From contig OZ020270.1 of NCBI GenBank assembly GCA_963971225.1, forward strand, positions 26,845,123 to 26,909,122: a stretch of DNA of 64,000 bases. Direction: 5' to 3'. The stretch is from Melieria omissa (lineage: Eukaryota > Arthropoda > Insecta > Diptera > Ulidiidae). Shown here piece after piece: positions 21,031-31,513 of the stretch. The notes beneath the pieces were generated by a model. That model did not search any database. It worked only from the letters and a program-made list of their open reading frames with translations, and was not told the origin of the DNA. Position 1 is the first letter of the stretch. The number at the start of each line of letters is the position of its first letter. Both the position numbers and the translations under genes were made by a program.

Positions 21031-21758
21031 GGGGGTCTCCTCATCAGTCAGTTTCAAAAAATCGATTATTTTTTTTTTGTTTCAATCGTTAGAACTTTTA
21101 TCTGAGAATATTCTTGCAAAGTTTGAGAGTTCAACTCAAACTAGTTTAGGAGTTACAGGTTCGGGGAGAGTCTCGCGCGGGGCAAGCGCGAGCCAAGTGA
21201 AAACTTTACAGCCCACGTTCTGAAAACCATTTTTTTTTAATTCCGTGCACGATTTAAAATAAACCATAAAAGCTATGTATACAAGTAAGATACTGTTTTT
21301 TAGATTATTTAATTGTGCATAGACTGAACTAAAAAAATTTTTTAAAAGATTTTTATTTTACAATGTAGTTAACGCGCTTACTTAAATACAAGGCCGAAAA
21401 ATCGAGTACTTTTTTAAAGAATGACCAAAAATATTTAAATTACATCTTTTAAGCACCATAATAGTCTATACTATGCAGGAAAGCCTTCTGAATAAAAAAG
21501 TATTTCAATTTCTTGTTTCAGGTAAAAATTACGGGCTGAGTCTTGCACGGAGTTTGAGTTGTCCGCGTCGAGCTGCTGCGCAAGATTGTTCATAAATCGG
21601 CCATTTTTATTTATTTTGAAATTACATAAACTTTTTTCTGTTGAATAAACGTATGTTAAAAAATATGCAAAAGATCATTTCTTTCTCTTGTTGTTCTCAT
21701 GTTCAAAAAAAATCCTGAAAAACTACCTTTTTTCCAAGCTACTGATGAGGAGACCCCC
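21031..21758. mobile_element. TTAA-flanked MITE (728 bp), piggyBac-type
   Basis: The ends GGGGGTCTCCTCATCAGT and the exact complement (ending at 21758) are flanked by TTAA (21027-21030 and 21759-21762). There is no ORF. Target and TIR structure indicate mobilisation by a piggyBac-family transposase. Confidence 0.85.
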
Positions 21759-21794
21759 TTAATAACAAAAATCTGACATTAACAGCAAAGCATA

Positions 21795-22075
21795 GCATTG
21801 GTATGGGGCTGCATGTCTAGTAAAGGAGTGAGTAGGCTGTGTTGTTTTATTTAGAAATGGTTCCGAGGGGTTATTTACATATTCTAAAAGCTTATGCAAG
21901 CCAAGGTTTCAAAATTTTGGATCAGGTTCCAACATTTCATTCAACTTTACGATGACCTTAAGGCGCAATGCATACGATGCGAAGCTATGTTTGCTATTAA
22001 CTAACTCAACAAAGTTGAAAAAGTTCCTCCCTAGTCACCTTACGTGCATCTAATTGAGCATATAAAGGGTTTCCT
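21795..22075 (+). pseudogene. Tc1 transposase remnants
   Basis: A short frame at 21804 reads WGCMSSKGVSRLC, the conserved motif before the second catalytic residue of Tc1 transposases. At 22026-22070 a segment reads PP*SPYVHLIEHI, a degenerate form of the motif holding the last acidic residue (PPQSPDLNPIEH in the family). Stops and shifts lie between. It supports the identity of the surrounding 25-bp-TIR element. Confidence 0.6.
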
Positions 22076-22535
22076 TGAACCCTGAGCCCAACAACACTCC
22101 ATCTTCAAAGACATAGTAAATCAATATAACAATTCAAGGATATAACAAAATAACCGTTGAAAAAACACCGAATTGAATAAAATGTACGCCGAAACTTCTG
22201 CAGGGAGTTCAAGCGAGAAAAGCATATTCACAAAGTTATGAATTTTTGGACAAAACTTAGTTTCAATTACATTTAAACTACATAACCTTATCTGGTACGT
22301 AAACTATTTCTGAGGTGAATTCATAACATATTTTGTTTTTGGCCCTTCTTTTACAGTTTAGTCAAGTTTTTGATATTATTATCTTAATAACTAACTTTAA
22401 ATAAACTAACTAAAATAACTAACTTTACGGAAGAAATAAAAAATATTTTCTTTTTAAAAAAAAACTTTAACTGACTTATTTTTCATATGAAAAAACTACG
22501 TACCCCTTGTACGCAAACTTATTCTGACTAGTGTA

Positions 22536-24393
22536 TATGTTGTTACAATATTATTGTAATTTTTAGTCTAGTAATCAGCTAACCAACGCCATCATTAAAA
22601 TAAAAATTTGAAAAAAAGGAGTTAGATGCACAAGTAAATATAATTTAATTTTTCTGTTCAATTTTTTATGTCCATAAAACAGAATAGTTTTAATTTAGGT
22701 GAAAATATTTTATCTTCAAATTCATATGAAATTTAATTTGAATTAAATACCATTCAAAAAACTAAAAAATATGCGTGATTATTACAATAACAGCAAAGCA
22801 CTAATTGTTCTATTAGTATAACTTACTGCATTCAGTGTCATTGCAGTAAATTTCATTGCCTTAACTGTGCATTGCCTTTAATGTGTTCGCACACACTAAT
22901 GTTATAAAGCAACAAAGACTCAGCTCTCATATGTCATGCACACACATGTTTTGCTTCTCTTCGCTGGCACCTCTGATTCGATCTGTTTGCACTGAGCAAG
23001 TGCAGTGCAGTGCCACAGATAACTCATCATATAGATGTCCAGTCTCATACGACGAAAACGGCACAAAAATTTCAAGCTCTGAATTACAGCTTTTTTCCGG
23101 AAAGCTATTTTACGCACACAACTGCATGTGCTCATCCAGAACTTTTGTCGGATTGAATTAATTTTGAATTTCTTTTCTTGCTTGTGATATTCTTATTTGC
23201 AACATATATTTATGATTTTAGCTACAGCGATCACATACTGTATTTGGTGTAACAGGTAGACAGCACATCAGATATCCGTAATTTCTTTTTCGTAAATTTC
23301 GCCTCGGGTTCAAGGCTGGGCAAGAAGCAAAATTTTTCTTAACATTTAACGCTTTTTTTTATAAATCTTTTTAATCGGTTATACCGGAAATTAATAATGT
23401 GTTCAAAAAATGTGATATAAATGAATCGGCACTAAAAATTTTGTGCATGATCAAAGAATATAAAGAAAGAAAATAATTTTCTTTGGCATGATACATAACA
23501 TGTTACACATCGTTGCTAAGGCAACGCATTGTCAATAGCTGTGGCGCCAGCAGGTCTATCCTCTGCGTCGGCGTAACTGTATTGCGACAATGAAGTGACC
23601 GCTGAACAATTACATTCGTTTTGGCAGATTTTGCCGATCTTTTCATTTTTTTTGCGAAAAGCAAGTGCCTGGTCGTACCCAGCAACAAATTAAAGGGGCC
23701 AAAGACATAACTACATTTCCGAATTCAGAATATAAAATTCAAATAGAATAGAATATAGATTTCTGAGCATATGTATATAAAATATAGAATTACGTAGGGG
23801 GAGCTACCCTCCTAAACCCATACCTAGGTACGCCCATGAGCGCCTGTCATCATCAACCGAATCTTTTTGCTGTATGGTTGTTTGTAACCGTATGCTGCGC
23901 TTGGTTGATTTTAAAACTTGCAAACAATTATATGTGTCTCCAAAACCAAACAATTCACTAATCAAGAGATCTAGAAACCAAATAAATTGTTCATTCATCT
24001 TTTTTTCACGGGTCGTAAAAAAAGGAATATACATATATTTAAAAAGAAGCCATTAAACAATTTTTGGCGACAACAGGATTGAACCGCGAACTCGTCGCCC
24101 GAGACACTCCCGCTTACGCGTTTGACCATCAACACTCAATCGCGACTGACTGCTTAAAAGGTATGATAACAGACAAGCGCCGTTTTGACTAGAAAATCAC
24201 ATATTTCTGTATTTCAAAACAGAGTACAATATGTGTGAAGCGGTGTTTGTGTGAGTGACATTAGAGGCCAAAAAGCTCTTATCGGAGGCCAAATTTGTCG
24301 AACTTTTTGACACATTTTTTCCTTGGCCGCTGGATAGAGTGTCTTGAAACAGCTTTCAAATCACAATTGCAGCTCTCTAATAGCTTTCTTACA
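22536..24393. other. AT-rich DNA without genes; one tRNA-like relic
   Basis: No domain is recognisable in any frame. On the minus strand at about 24066-24150, TGGTCAAACGCG (A-box-like) and GCGGTTCAATCCT (B-box-like) have tRNA spacing, but the acceptor arms do not pair. It is a tRNA-derived relic or SINE head rather than a tRNA gene. Confidence 0.45.
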
Positions 24394-25224
24394 GCCGCCG
24401 TAGCTCAGCTGGCTAGTGCGTTGGGCCGCGAGTCAAGACTCCGCGAGTTCAACTCACCGTTGCAGCAAACTTTTTTTTCCGGTGTTGCAGCAAACACCAA
24501 AAAAAATGGAAACAGCAGTCAGTTGACCGGTCATGTGCCGAAATTAGTGACTGAAATGCTGATGCAAATATTGGTCACAATGTGATGTATAAATCGGTCA
24601 TTCATGACCAATACTCAATATTGCAAAAATGCAGGTTTTTATTGAAATGTTTTGGAAAAACCGTTTGCTTTTACTTCTGTCTGAATTTATTTTAAATTAA
24701 TTTAAATAAAATAATATAAAAAAAAATTGAATTAAAAAAAAATTAATTTGCGGTCCTGCTTGGATGACCCCAATATTGTTGCAATCGAAGGCGTTTGCTT
24801 AGCGCGACATCATTGGCATCGGCTTCCTTGGTCTTGCGCTTCGATACTTGTTATGGCCCAATGTTGAAGTTACTGAAAAGTGCAGAGTTATTTAGATATT
24901 CAAATAATATTATTTAAATTAAATTTTAATTCGAATTCTTACCTTCTTCCTGTTTTTCCTTTTTTTTGGTGTTTGAAGCAAGGGAGTATTGAACATGGAT
25001 TCGCGCGTCGCATTTGACTCGCGGCTGCACGCGTTAGCCAGCTGAGCTACGTAACTACGGCAGCCGACGACTCTTAATCATTTATATTAACTCCGATGCG
25101 AGTTCTTGTCAGCAGTTGCTTCTATTGTTGTCTCATTCTTACACATACGTGTATTAGCAATTAATGTTTCTATGGTTGTGAAATGGTTTGTTTCAGTTCA
25201 ATTGAAAGGCAAATTGCAGCAATA
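24394..25224 (+). repeat. tRNA-bounded repeat, copy 1
   Basis: This 831-bp segment begins exactly at a tRNA-like head (GCCGCCGTAGCTCAGCTGG, B-box-like GAGTTCAACTC near 24446). About 650 bp in, it carries a second tRNA-like head in the opposite orientation (complement GTAGCTCAGCTGGCTAAC, about 25033-25051). A second copy lies at 36236-37068 with near-identical sequence throughout, including about 160 bp beyond the second head. There is no ORF of note. The middle is AT-rich. Confidence 0.75.
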
Positions 25225-25449
25225 TTGCGAAGTATACTCTAAGTAGCGACACTCTTTTTTCGAGCTGTCAGTGGGACATTAAGTCTGTTTGACCGTGTTA
25301 CCCCGATGCGATTTTCGGTTGGTTTTGGTAGTAAATTTAATACCAAATTTTCTTACTACTTTTTCGAAACAAGCAGTAAGCATTTGTTTGGGAAAATAAA
25401 TATCTTTAGATAGATACATGTTTGTTGTAATAATTCAATAGGTGTCAAT

Positions 25450-26381
25450 TAGGCATCGCAATCCCGGGATCCCGGACTTTTTCCAGTCCCGAAAATCCCG
25501 GGATTCAAATCTTTTAATCCCGGGATTTTCGGGATTGCAAAAGATGCTTCAAAGTTCAAATGAAATTAATTTAAAAGCACAAAAACCCAATTCCTTATCT
25601 GAAGGAGGAGAGAGGGGATAGAGGGCGTCTTTTGCAAAAGGCTTATAATTATTTACTAAGCATTCAACCAGCAAGTGTTGAATCTGAAAGATGTTTTCTC
25701 TCAGCAGGGTTTATTTGCAATAAATTTCGCTCTAGATTAGAGGGCAAAACATTTAATGCCTTAGTATTTTTAAGATCTCAGTTTTTAGTTAATCACAACG
25801 CTTAACTTTTTTATCGAAATAATCGAAGTAAAACTAAAAGTACTAACAAATTAACTATTTTATTTTTTTTTATCAAATATGCGTATATATGTACTTTATG
25901 ATACATTTGATGCAAAGCAATAAGTTATGTTTAAGTGTCATTTTTGGATAAAACAAAATGTTATCAAACTGAAGTTAAATGTCAAATGAAAAACTTTTAA
26001 GTTAAACAAAATGTTGTCAAGGATGACTATGTTTATTTATTTGATTTAAATTTAAACTGACAATTTTGAATGTAATTGACAACTGATTGTAACTGCGCAC
26101 AACCAACCACTTCGACGACTCAACACCGACTGCCTCCCTTTCCGCCTTACAATGTGATTAAATTCAAGATAAAAAATCTTAAAACTACCCCAAATGTGAT
26201 TAAACTGTGTCCATTTTTATGGTAAATATATTATAAACAAGTATTTATGCAATTTGGTAAAATTGTTTTATTTAAAAAATTTGTTATTTGAATCCCGGGA
26301 TTAAATCCCGGGATCCCGGGATTTGACTTTTCAATCCCGAAAATCCCGGGATCGCAAAATGGCAAAAAATTGCGATCCCTA
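25450..26381 (+). mobile_element. Internally deleted hAT transposon (932 bp), 8-bp TSD
   Basis: A perfect 8-bp duplication GTGTCAAT flanks it (25442-25449, 26382-26389). The ends are TAGGCATCGCAATCCC and, in complement, TAGGGATCGCAATTTT. Both sub-terminal regions are packed with AATCCCGGGA words, typical clustered transposase-binding repeats. A hAT dimerisation-domain fragment lies inside. Confidence 0.85.
25611..25805 (+). pseudogene. hAT transposase C-terminal dimerisation fragment
   Basis: The frame ending TAA at 25803-25805 contains IQPASVESERCFLSAG, then a region with FRSRLEG and NALVFLRSQF, the signature of the hAT C-terminal dimerisation domain. The RNase H-like catalytic core and the zinc finger are absent, so the element depends on another source of transposase, if it moves at all. 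Confidence 0.7.
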
Positions 26382-26389
26382 GTGTCAAT

Positions 26390-26959
26390 ATAATTAACTG
26401 AAACAGAGAAGATTTGAATAAACATTTTGAAATTGCTTTTTGTGTATGCAATTTGATTATGTAAACATTAAACCTTCGGAATCAATGTCAATGTAATTTT
26501 GCTTCAGGGCAAGTGCTAGCGAAAAAGTTATTCCTTATACATTATGTCAAGAATTTTATTTAAATATAATTTTGTGTATCTTCATAACTCTTAATAAGTA
26601 CTACAAATGTGTTTACCAACATATATTAATGTACAATATTTATATGCACGATTTTTAAATCGGAATGCATTTGAGTTCGGAACGCATTTGAGTTCACTTG
26701 AACATTTCTGTACCTATGGCTGAATATTTAAATGTAGCTGAAGTGGTTAAACTATTAAAAAAAAAATAAAAAATTTTTGAAAAATTATCCATTTTGCAAC
26801 ATTTCTATACTAAACATGTGTAACAAAAATATCAACTCTACATCAATTTCAATTGTCACCTTCTCCACAGAATGTGTAAATATTCACCAAGAAGACAAAA
26901 ATTGAACTGTCATTGCTCACAAAATTATTTTTACAAATGTGAGCCATTGAACATTTTTT
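26390..26959. other. AT-rich DNA, nothing recognised
   Basis: No ORF with a domain, TIR or tandem repeat was seen in this stretch between the hAT and the GC-rich island. Confidence 0.5.
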
Positions 26960-27205
26960 CGTCTAGCTGCGGTCTGTATCGCCCCTGGCCAAATCGCCGG
27001 TGCACTCACTGCAGTTGGCCAGTAAACGTTTGCGGTTGCCGACGAGGATTGTGTTGCAGTGTGGCGCCGACTCATTGGCCGGCGACCGCCCGGGCTGCTG
27101 CCTGAGTTGGTCATGCTGAAGGAGTTGTTCGTGGTGGAGCGCGGTCCGGTGGTGTTAAGCGCACACAATCATATACTCTCAGCTGTGCAGCGCTACAACA
27201 TATCG
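26960..27205 (-). other. GC-rich, coding-like island, possible degenerate exon
   Basis: A 250-bp island is much more GC-rich than the AT-rich DNA around it. On the minus strand a Ser/Thr/Asn-rich frame is open from about 27168 down to 26917, and GTGAGT at about 27014 looks like a splice donor. I do not recognise a protein. It may be a host exon, an exon captured by a transposon, or chance. Confidence 0.25.
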
Positions 27206-27589
27206 CATTCCATTGCAAACAACCCCCGATCAACACAAAATTTTCTTGTGTCCAGTCAACTTTTGTGTAAAAATATAAAAAATAAATTTCAAATTCAAAT
27301 TTTAAACTGACCATAATTGTGGTGAATATTTATTTCCGGGTAGAGTTGCTTTTGCAAAGCATTCGAAATTATGTAAAATTGTTTAATGATTTTAGTGGGA
27401 AAGCATCTAATTTGTGAGAATAATATTTATTTTTCTGTGCCTTAGTCATGTCTGCATAAAAAGTCAGTGTCCGAAACATAAAATCTTTTTAAAATACACT
27501 TAAGAAATTCAAGAAAACTCGAGTTTTTCAGGGTTTGTCAAGTCCACGTAACCCTGAAAGTTAATGTACTTATTCACCACAGTGACCGT

Positions 27590-28207
27590 TTTACACGTGA
27601 ACAACAACAATTTGACAGGAGCCTTCAGAAAAAATCGACGGCCGGTTGTCAAAGAGTGTCGCTACTTAGGATTTACTTTGAATATTGTGTCTCATATGGG
27701 CCAAATTGCATGCAAATGTATTGGTAAATTCAAAAAATTTTATGAATGTAGTGGAGTTTCGGTCAGTCACGTCTTGTAGGGTAGCCGCTATTAATATATT
27801 AAATTTAAATGTGTTGGCGTGGCCTGGCAATTCTCCTGATCTTAATCCGATAGAGAAGTGCTGGGCATACTTTACGTCTAAAGTGTATAGTCGGGGAAAC
27901 CCCACGGTAGCGATTCTTAAAGAAAATATCACAGATATTGGGCAAAATAATATCCAATTGAGAACATTGATGTCCAATTGCATTAATAGCCTGCCTCAAC
28001 GAATAAAGGCAGTTCTAAAAGCTAAGGGTGGACAGATAAAATATTAGAAATTACAAACTATAATTTAGATATCTTGGTACAAAACTTTCCAACGAATAAA
28101 TTGATATCTTATTTGTTATTTTAACTTGATTAGCTTTTGTTTTATCGATGATGGAAGTAGAAATTTCGAAATTTTTTCATCGGTCATAATTCGAAGACCA
28201 GGGACTG
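27590..28207 (+). mobile_element. Tc1-like transposon fragment (C-terminal part)
   Basis: A frame from about 27790 to 28047 encodes WPGNSPDLNPIEKCWAYF and a following helical tail, the region with the last catalytic acidic residue of DD34E Tc1 transposases. A sequence ending in CCAGGGACTG followed by TA at 28208-28209 looks like the right TIR. The N-terminal two thirds and the left TIR are not recognisable. Confidence 0.65.
27686..27783 (+). repeat. ~97-bp dispersed repeat, copy 1
   Basis: It is about 90% identical to 37071-37168, sharing GTCTCATATGGGCCAAATT at the start and CGTCTTGTAGGGT at the end. Copy 2 lies immediately after the second tRNA-bounded repeat. Its nature is unknown. Confidence 0.7.
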
Positions 28208-28290
28208 TATGTAGTACTTCTATATTGGCAGTACACTCAAGGTACATTCACCCACATCACACAGTGTTTTAATACCTTTTGTATGTATAA

Positions 28291-30560
28291 CACCGTGCGA
28301 CAACAAATTTTACACACGATAAAATCGGTATACTCACAAAACTAGGGGCCAAACGTAGTAAAACTGCGTTTTTAGTTTTTCTCTCTGACGTCAGGATTTT
28401 TTTTAAAAGGACTTTGAAATTTGAAGGACATGTTTATTTCCAAAAATTGTTTTAAAAATTGAACGCATTATAGAATAACAATATGGGTATCAAATGAAAG
28501 AGAAAAATCCTTAAAATCTTACAAAAATAATTTTTTTGGTGTAAAAGGACGAAGAGGTATTGAAAATGTCCTTTTAAAACTTTATCCTTGAATATCCTTG
28601 AAAATTTCCAATATTTTTTTGGGAAAAAAATATATCTTAAGGACTAATATGTACACTACCACATCCTCGAATTTCGTTCTTCTAACTTTAATAGTTAAGG
28701 AAATAAAACATTTTAAATTTCTCATTATAAAACAAAGATATATTGCACCGTACGACAAAAATAAAATATTTAATTAACTCATGAATAAATCGTTATGCTG
28801 CTAATACTGGAGGTTAAATACACTAATTCTGCAACTTCAAAATTGCGTTTGAACCTAAGTATTTGTTTTTACAAGCCATTGAAAATTTAAAAATTGAGTT
28901 TTCTTGAATAAAACTTATCCAAGAGTAACAAGATGAATGCATGAGGATACGTACTTACTGTGAATACTAGTGCTCATAACTTAATTTAAAAGTTAACAAA
29001 AGTCATTTAAAATGCATTTTATGAATGATTTATTTTGAAACAAATTGTTTAAGAAAAATGTATGCGTTTACTTTGCCGTTTATGTTTTTGGTACGTGTCA
29101 CGGCACAGCGACCAACAATACTCGGAAAGCATGTGGCACATATCTTTTCCCCGAAAGCGATTTTCAATTAGCGCAATGTCTTGGTGGAAGCGCTCTCTGT
29201 GTTAATCACTAACGTCACCTAAGTTTTCGGGGAAAAAATCCAAATGGCTCTCTAAAAAATGTATCTTGAGAGACATGTTGACCCCCATTTCGCGATAGGC
29301 GTCAATCATCTTGCGGGCAAGCTCTTTATAATTCTCAGCCTTCTTGTTTCCTAAGAAGTTATTTATTACTTCGCTTAAGCTTTGCCAGGCAGTTAGTTCA
29401 ACCGGTTTCAAAAGATCAGCAAACTCCTGATGCTGCAATAATTTCTTCAACTGTGGCCCGTTTAAAACCCCTGCAAAACATATAAAAATTAATAGAAACA
29501 AAGTTTTATAATCGGGTAACGTACCAGCGGAAATCTTTGCATCGCTTAGTTTTGGAAAAAGTATATTCAAATAATTAATAGCTCGACCATCTGCGTCAAG
29601 AGAGCGAATACAATGTCGAATCAGGCCTAACTTTATGTGGATCGGTGGTATTATTTTTGATGAAGGGACTAGAGACATATGATCGATGCTGTCGCGGCCA
29701 AGTTGATGAGTTATGCGAGCCTCCCATTTATGGTTGTAATTCACGGCGTCGACCTTTCCATGGGCATAAAAAACATTGATTTTTTGGGAAGCCCTTTTTC
29801 AAGCCCGTTAGTATAGCTACTACTTCGTCGCTGTGCCGTGACACGTACCAAAATTAAATTAAGTTATGAGTTAGTATTCACAGTAAGTACGTATCCTCAT
29901 GCATTCATCTTGTTACTCTTGGATGAGTTTTATCCAAGGAAACTCAATTTTTTAATTTTCAATGTCTTGTGAAAACATATAATTAGGTTCAAATGCAATT
30001 TTTAAGTTGCCGAATTAGTGTATTTAACCTCCAGTATTAGCAGCATAACGATTTATTCATGAGTTAATTAAATATTTTATTTTTGTCGTACGGTGCAATA
30101 TATCTTTGTTTTATAATGAGAAATTCAAAATGTTTTATTTCCTTAACTATTAAAGTTAGAAGAACGAAATTCGAGGATGTGGTAGTGTACATATTAGTCC
30201 TTAAGATATATTTTTTTCCCAAAAAAATATTGGAAATTTTCAAGGATATTCAAGGATAAAGTTTTAAAAGGACATTTTCAATACCTCTTCGTCCTTTTAC
30301 ACCAAAAAAATTATTTTTTTAAGATTTTAAGGATTTTTCTCTTTCATTTGATACCCATATTGTTATTCTATAATGCGTTCAATTTTTAAAACAATTTTTG
30401 GAAATAAACATGTCCTTCAAATTTCAAACTCCTTTTAAAAAAAATCCTGACGTCAGAGAGAAAAACTAAAAACGCAGTTTTACTACGTTTGGCCCCTAGT
30501 TTTGCAAGTATACCGATTTTTTCGTGTGTTTTGGAATTTTTTGATTTTTGTCACACGGTG
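28291..30560 (-). mobile_element. Long-TIR DNA element (2.27 kb) with a conserved unknown ORF
   Basis: The ends CACCGTGCGACAA and (complement) CACCGTGTGACAA are flanked by TAA on both sides (28288-28290, 30561-30563), a likely 3-bp target duplication. The inverted arms run about 0.8 kb on the left (28291-29112) and 0.73 kb on the right (about 29828-30560), closing near TTGGTACGTGTCACGGCACA. The left arm has about 110 bp the right lacks. CAC termini and a 3-bp TSD recall CACTA/CMC-type elements, but the coding region is not a recognised transposase of that group. Confidence 0.78.
29100..29744 (-). pseudogene. Conserved uncharacterised arthropod ORF, one in-frame stop
   Basis: The 180-residue frame (29744 down to 29202) contains IKLGLIRHCIRSLDADGRA, then FPKLSDAKISAG, FLGNKKAENYKELARKM and LKIHFLESHLDFFPENLGD. 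After the stop codon the same frame continues (RERFHQDIAL, then MLSEYCW) to about 29100, so the stop at 29202 is probably a mutation. I recall this motif series from hypothetical proteins in many arthropods and cnidarians, with no assigned function. Its position between long TIRs suggests it belongs to the transposon. The first codon is GTG, and upstream there may be a Cys-containing N-terminus. Confidence 0.6.
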
Positions 30561-30742
30561 TAATAAATAGGAAAATAAAAAATTCCTTCAACGAATGTAA
30601 AACTTATATTTTTAAAAATTCGTTCGTTTTCGTTTAGGCCTGCCTACTTCTACAACCGACCATGGAGCAGTTTGATATTTGTTTGTTTATAGTTGTTTTG
30701 AGGAATACACAAGGTCTATGGAAGAAAGGTCCCGCCACTTAA

Positions 30743-30970
30743 CCCATTCGAGACCGATTGCACACCGTGTGTGCAATGTATTTCCGAGGCTATAAGACAG
30801 TAATGTGCAATTATCAGTTATTCTAAGTAAAATAGTCGTCGAAATAACAATTGTTTCTGTAAAGTACAGGAAAACAAAATTTAGCATTGGTTTTACTGTG
30901 TACAATACAAAGGAAAAAGAAAATTTCGCTCCTGGGACCGTGTTCGAAAAAAATCGTCGTCTCGAATGGG
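30743..30970. mobile_element. TTAA-flanked MITE (228 bp), piggyBac-type
   Basis: The TIRs CCCATTCGAGAC and GTCTCGAATGGG are exact 12-bp complements flanked by TTAA (30739-30742, 30971-30974). A sub-terminal palindrome ATTGCACACCGTGTGTGCAAT-like (one base longer than half-symmetric) lies near the left end. No coding sequence. Confidence 0.85.
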
Positions 30971-30974
30971 TTAA

Positions 30975-31356
30975 ACGTCAAAAAATTTGTTGTTCTCGTG
31001 TGACGTCACACAGAAGCGAGCTCTGATTGGTCGAGTTTTTCAAATGCTAGGAAATGTCAACAAAACCGAGAAAAAGTAGTTGCCATATAATACGTTTTAA
31101 CAATTGTATACAATTTAGATATATCCTAGGAACTTTTTGTTTATTACAACCGACTTGATATATGACATGAAAATTTAGGAAATTGCAATGTACATATATG
31201 CATATGGAATTATTTTATAATTTTATCCATTTTCCGTATTCATAAAAGACGAATAAACAATACATAAATGTGGAAACACTACGAATTGCTCATTCTACGT
31301 CACAACATGGCGAGTAGCGTAACCTGTAATTTATAAACCTTGCACGGGTCGCTTGA
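30975..31356. other. AT-rich DNA, nothing recognised
   Basis: No domain-bearing ORF, TIR or repeat was identified here. Confidence 0.5.
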
Positions 31357-31513
31357 ACCTAAGGTAACCCGAAAGTGCTTGCACTTCAGATTTTTTTTGG
31401 CAAACCGAGGTATGGATATATGGAAAAATAGTTTTCCCAAATCGAACAACGAGCTTTTTCAGTTTAAGCGGCATTTGAAAAATGGAATGTATAGATCAAA
31501 TGTGTTGTTGTTA
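31357..31513 (+). repeat. Dispersed repeat, inverted relative to 37310-37470
   Basis: About 155 bp match 37310-37470 in reverse complement, for example AAGTGCTTGCACTTC and CAAATCGAACAACGAGCT. A TIR element begins directly after it at 31514. Probably a fragment of an unidentified repeat family. Confidence 0.7.

Larger units (their letters stand above)
18408..22533 (+). mobile_element. Decayed Tc1-like transposon with perfect 25-bp TIRs, three nested inserts
   Basis: The termini CACTAGTCAGAATAAG... (18408-18432) and its exact complement (22509-22533) are flanked by TA (18406-18407 and 22534-22535), the Tc1/mariner target. Removing three nested elements (18622-19425, 19820-20722, 21031-21758) leaves about 1.7 kb, the usual Tc1 length. 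Transposase remnants are readable near 21.8-22.1 kb. An AAGTTTGCGTAC motif recurs at 19429, perhaps an internal transposase-binding repeat. Confidence 0.8.

Noticed and set aside
24394..24470. Functional tRNA gene
   Set aside because: A- and B-box-like sequences are present, but the acceptor and anticodon stems do not pair well, and the sequence is the head of a repeated unit.
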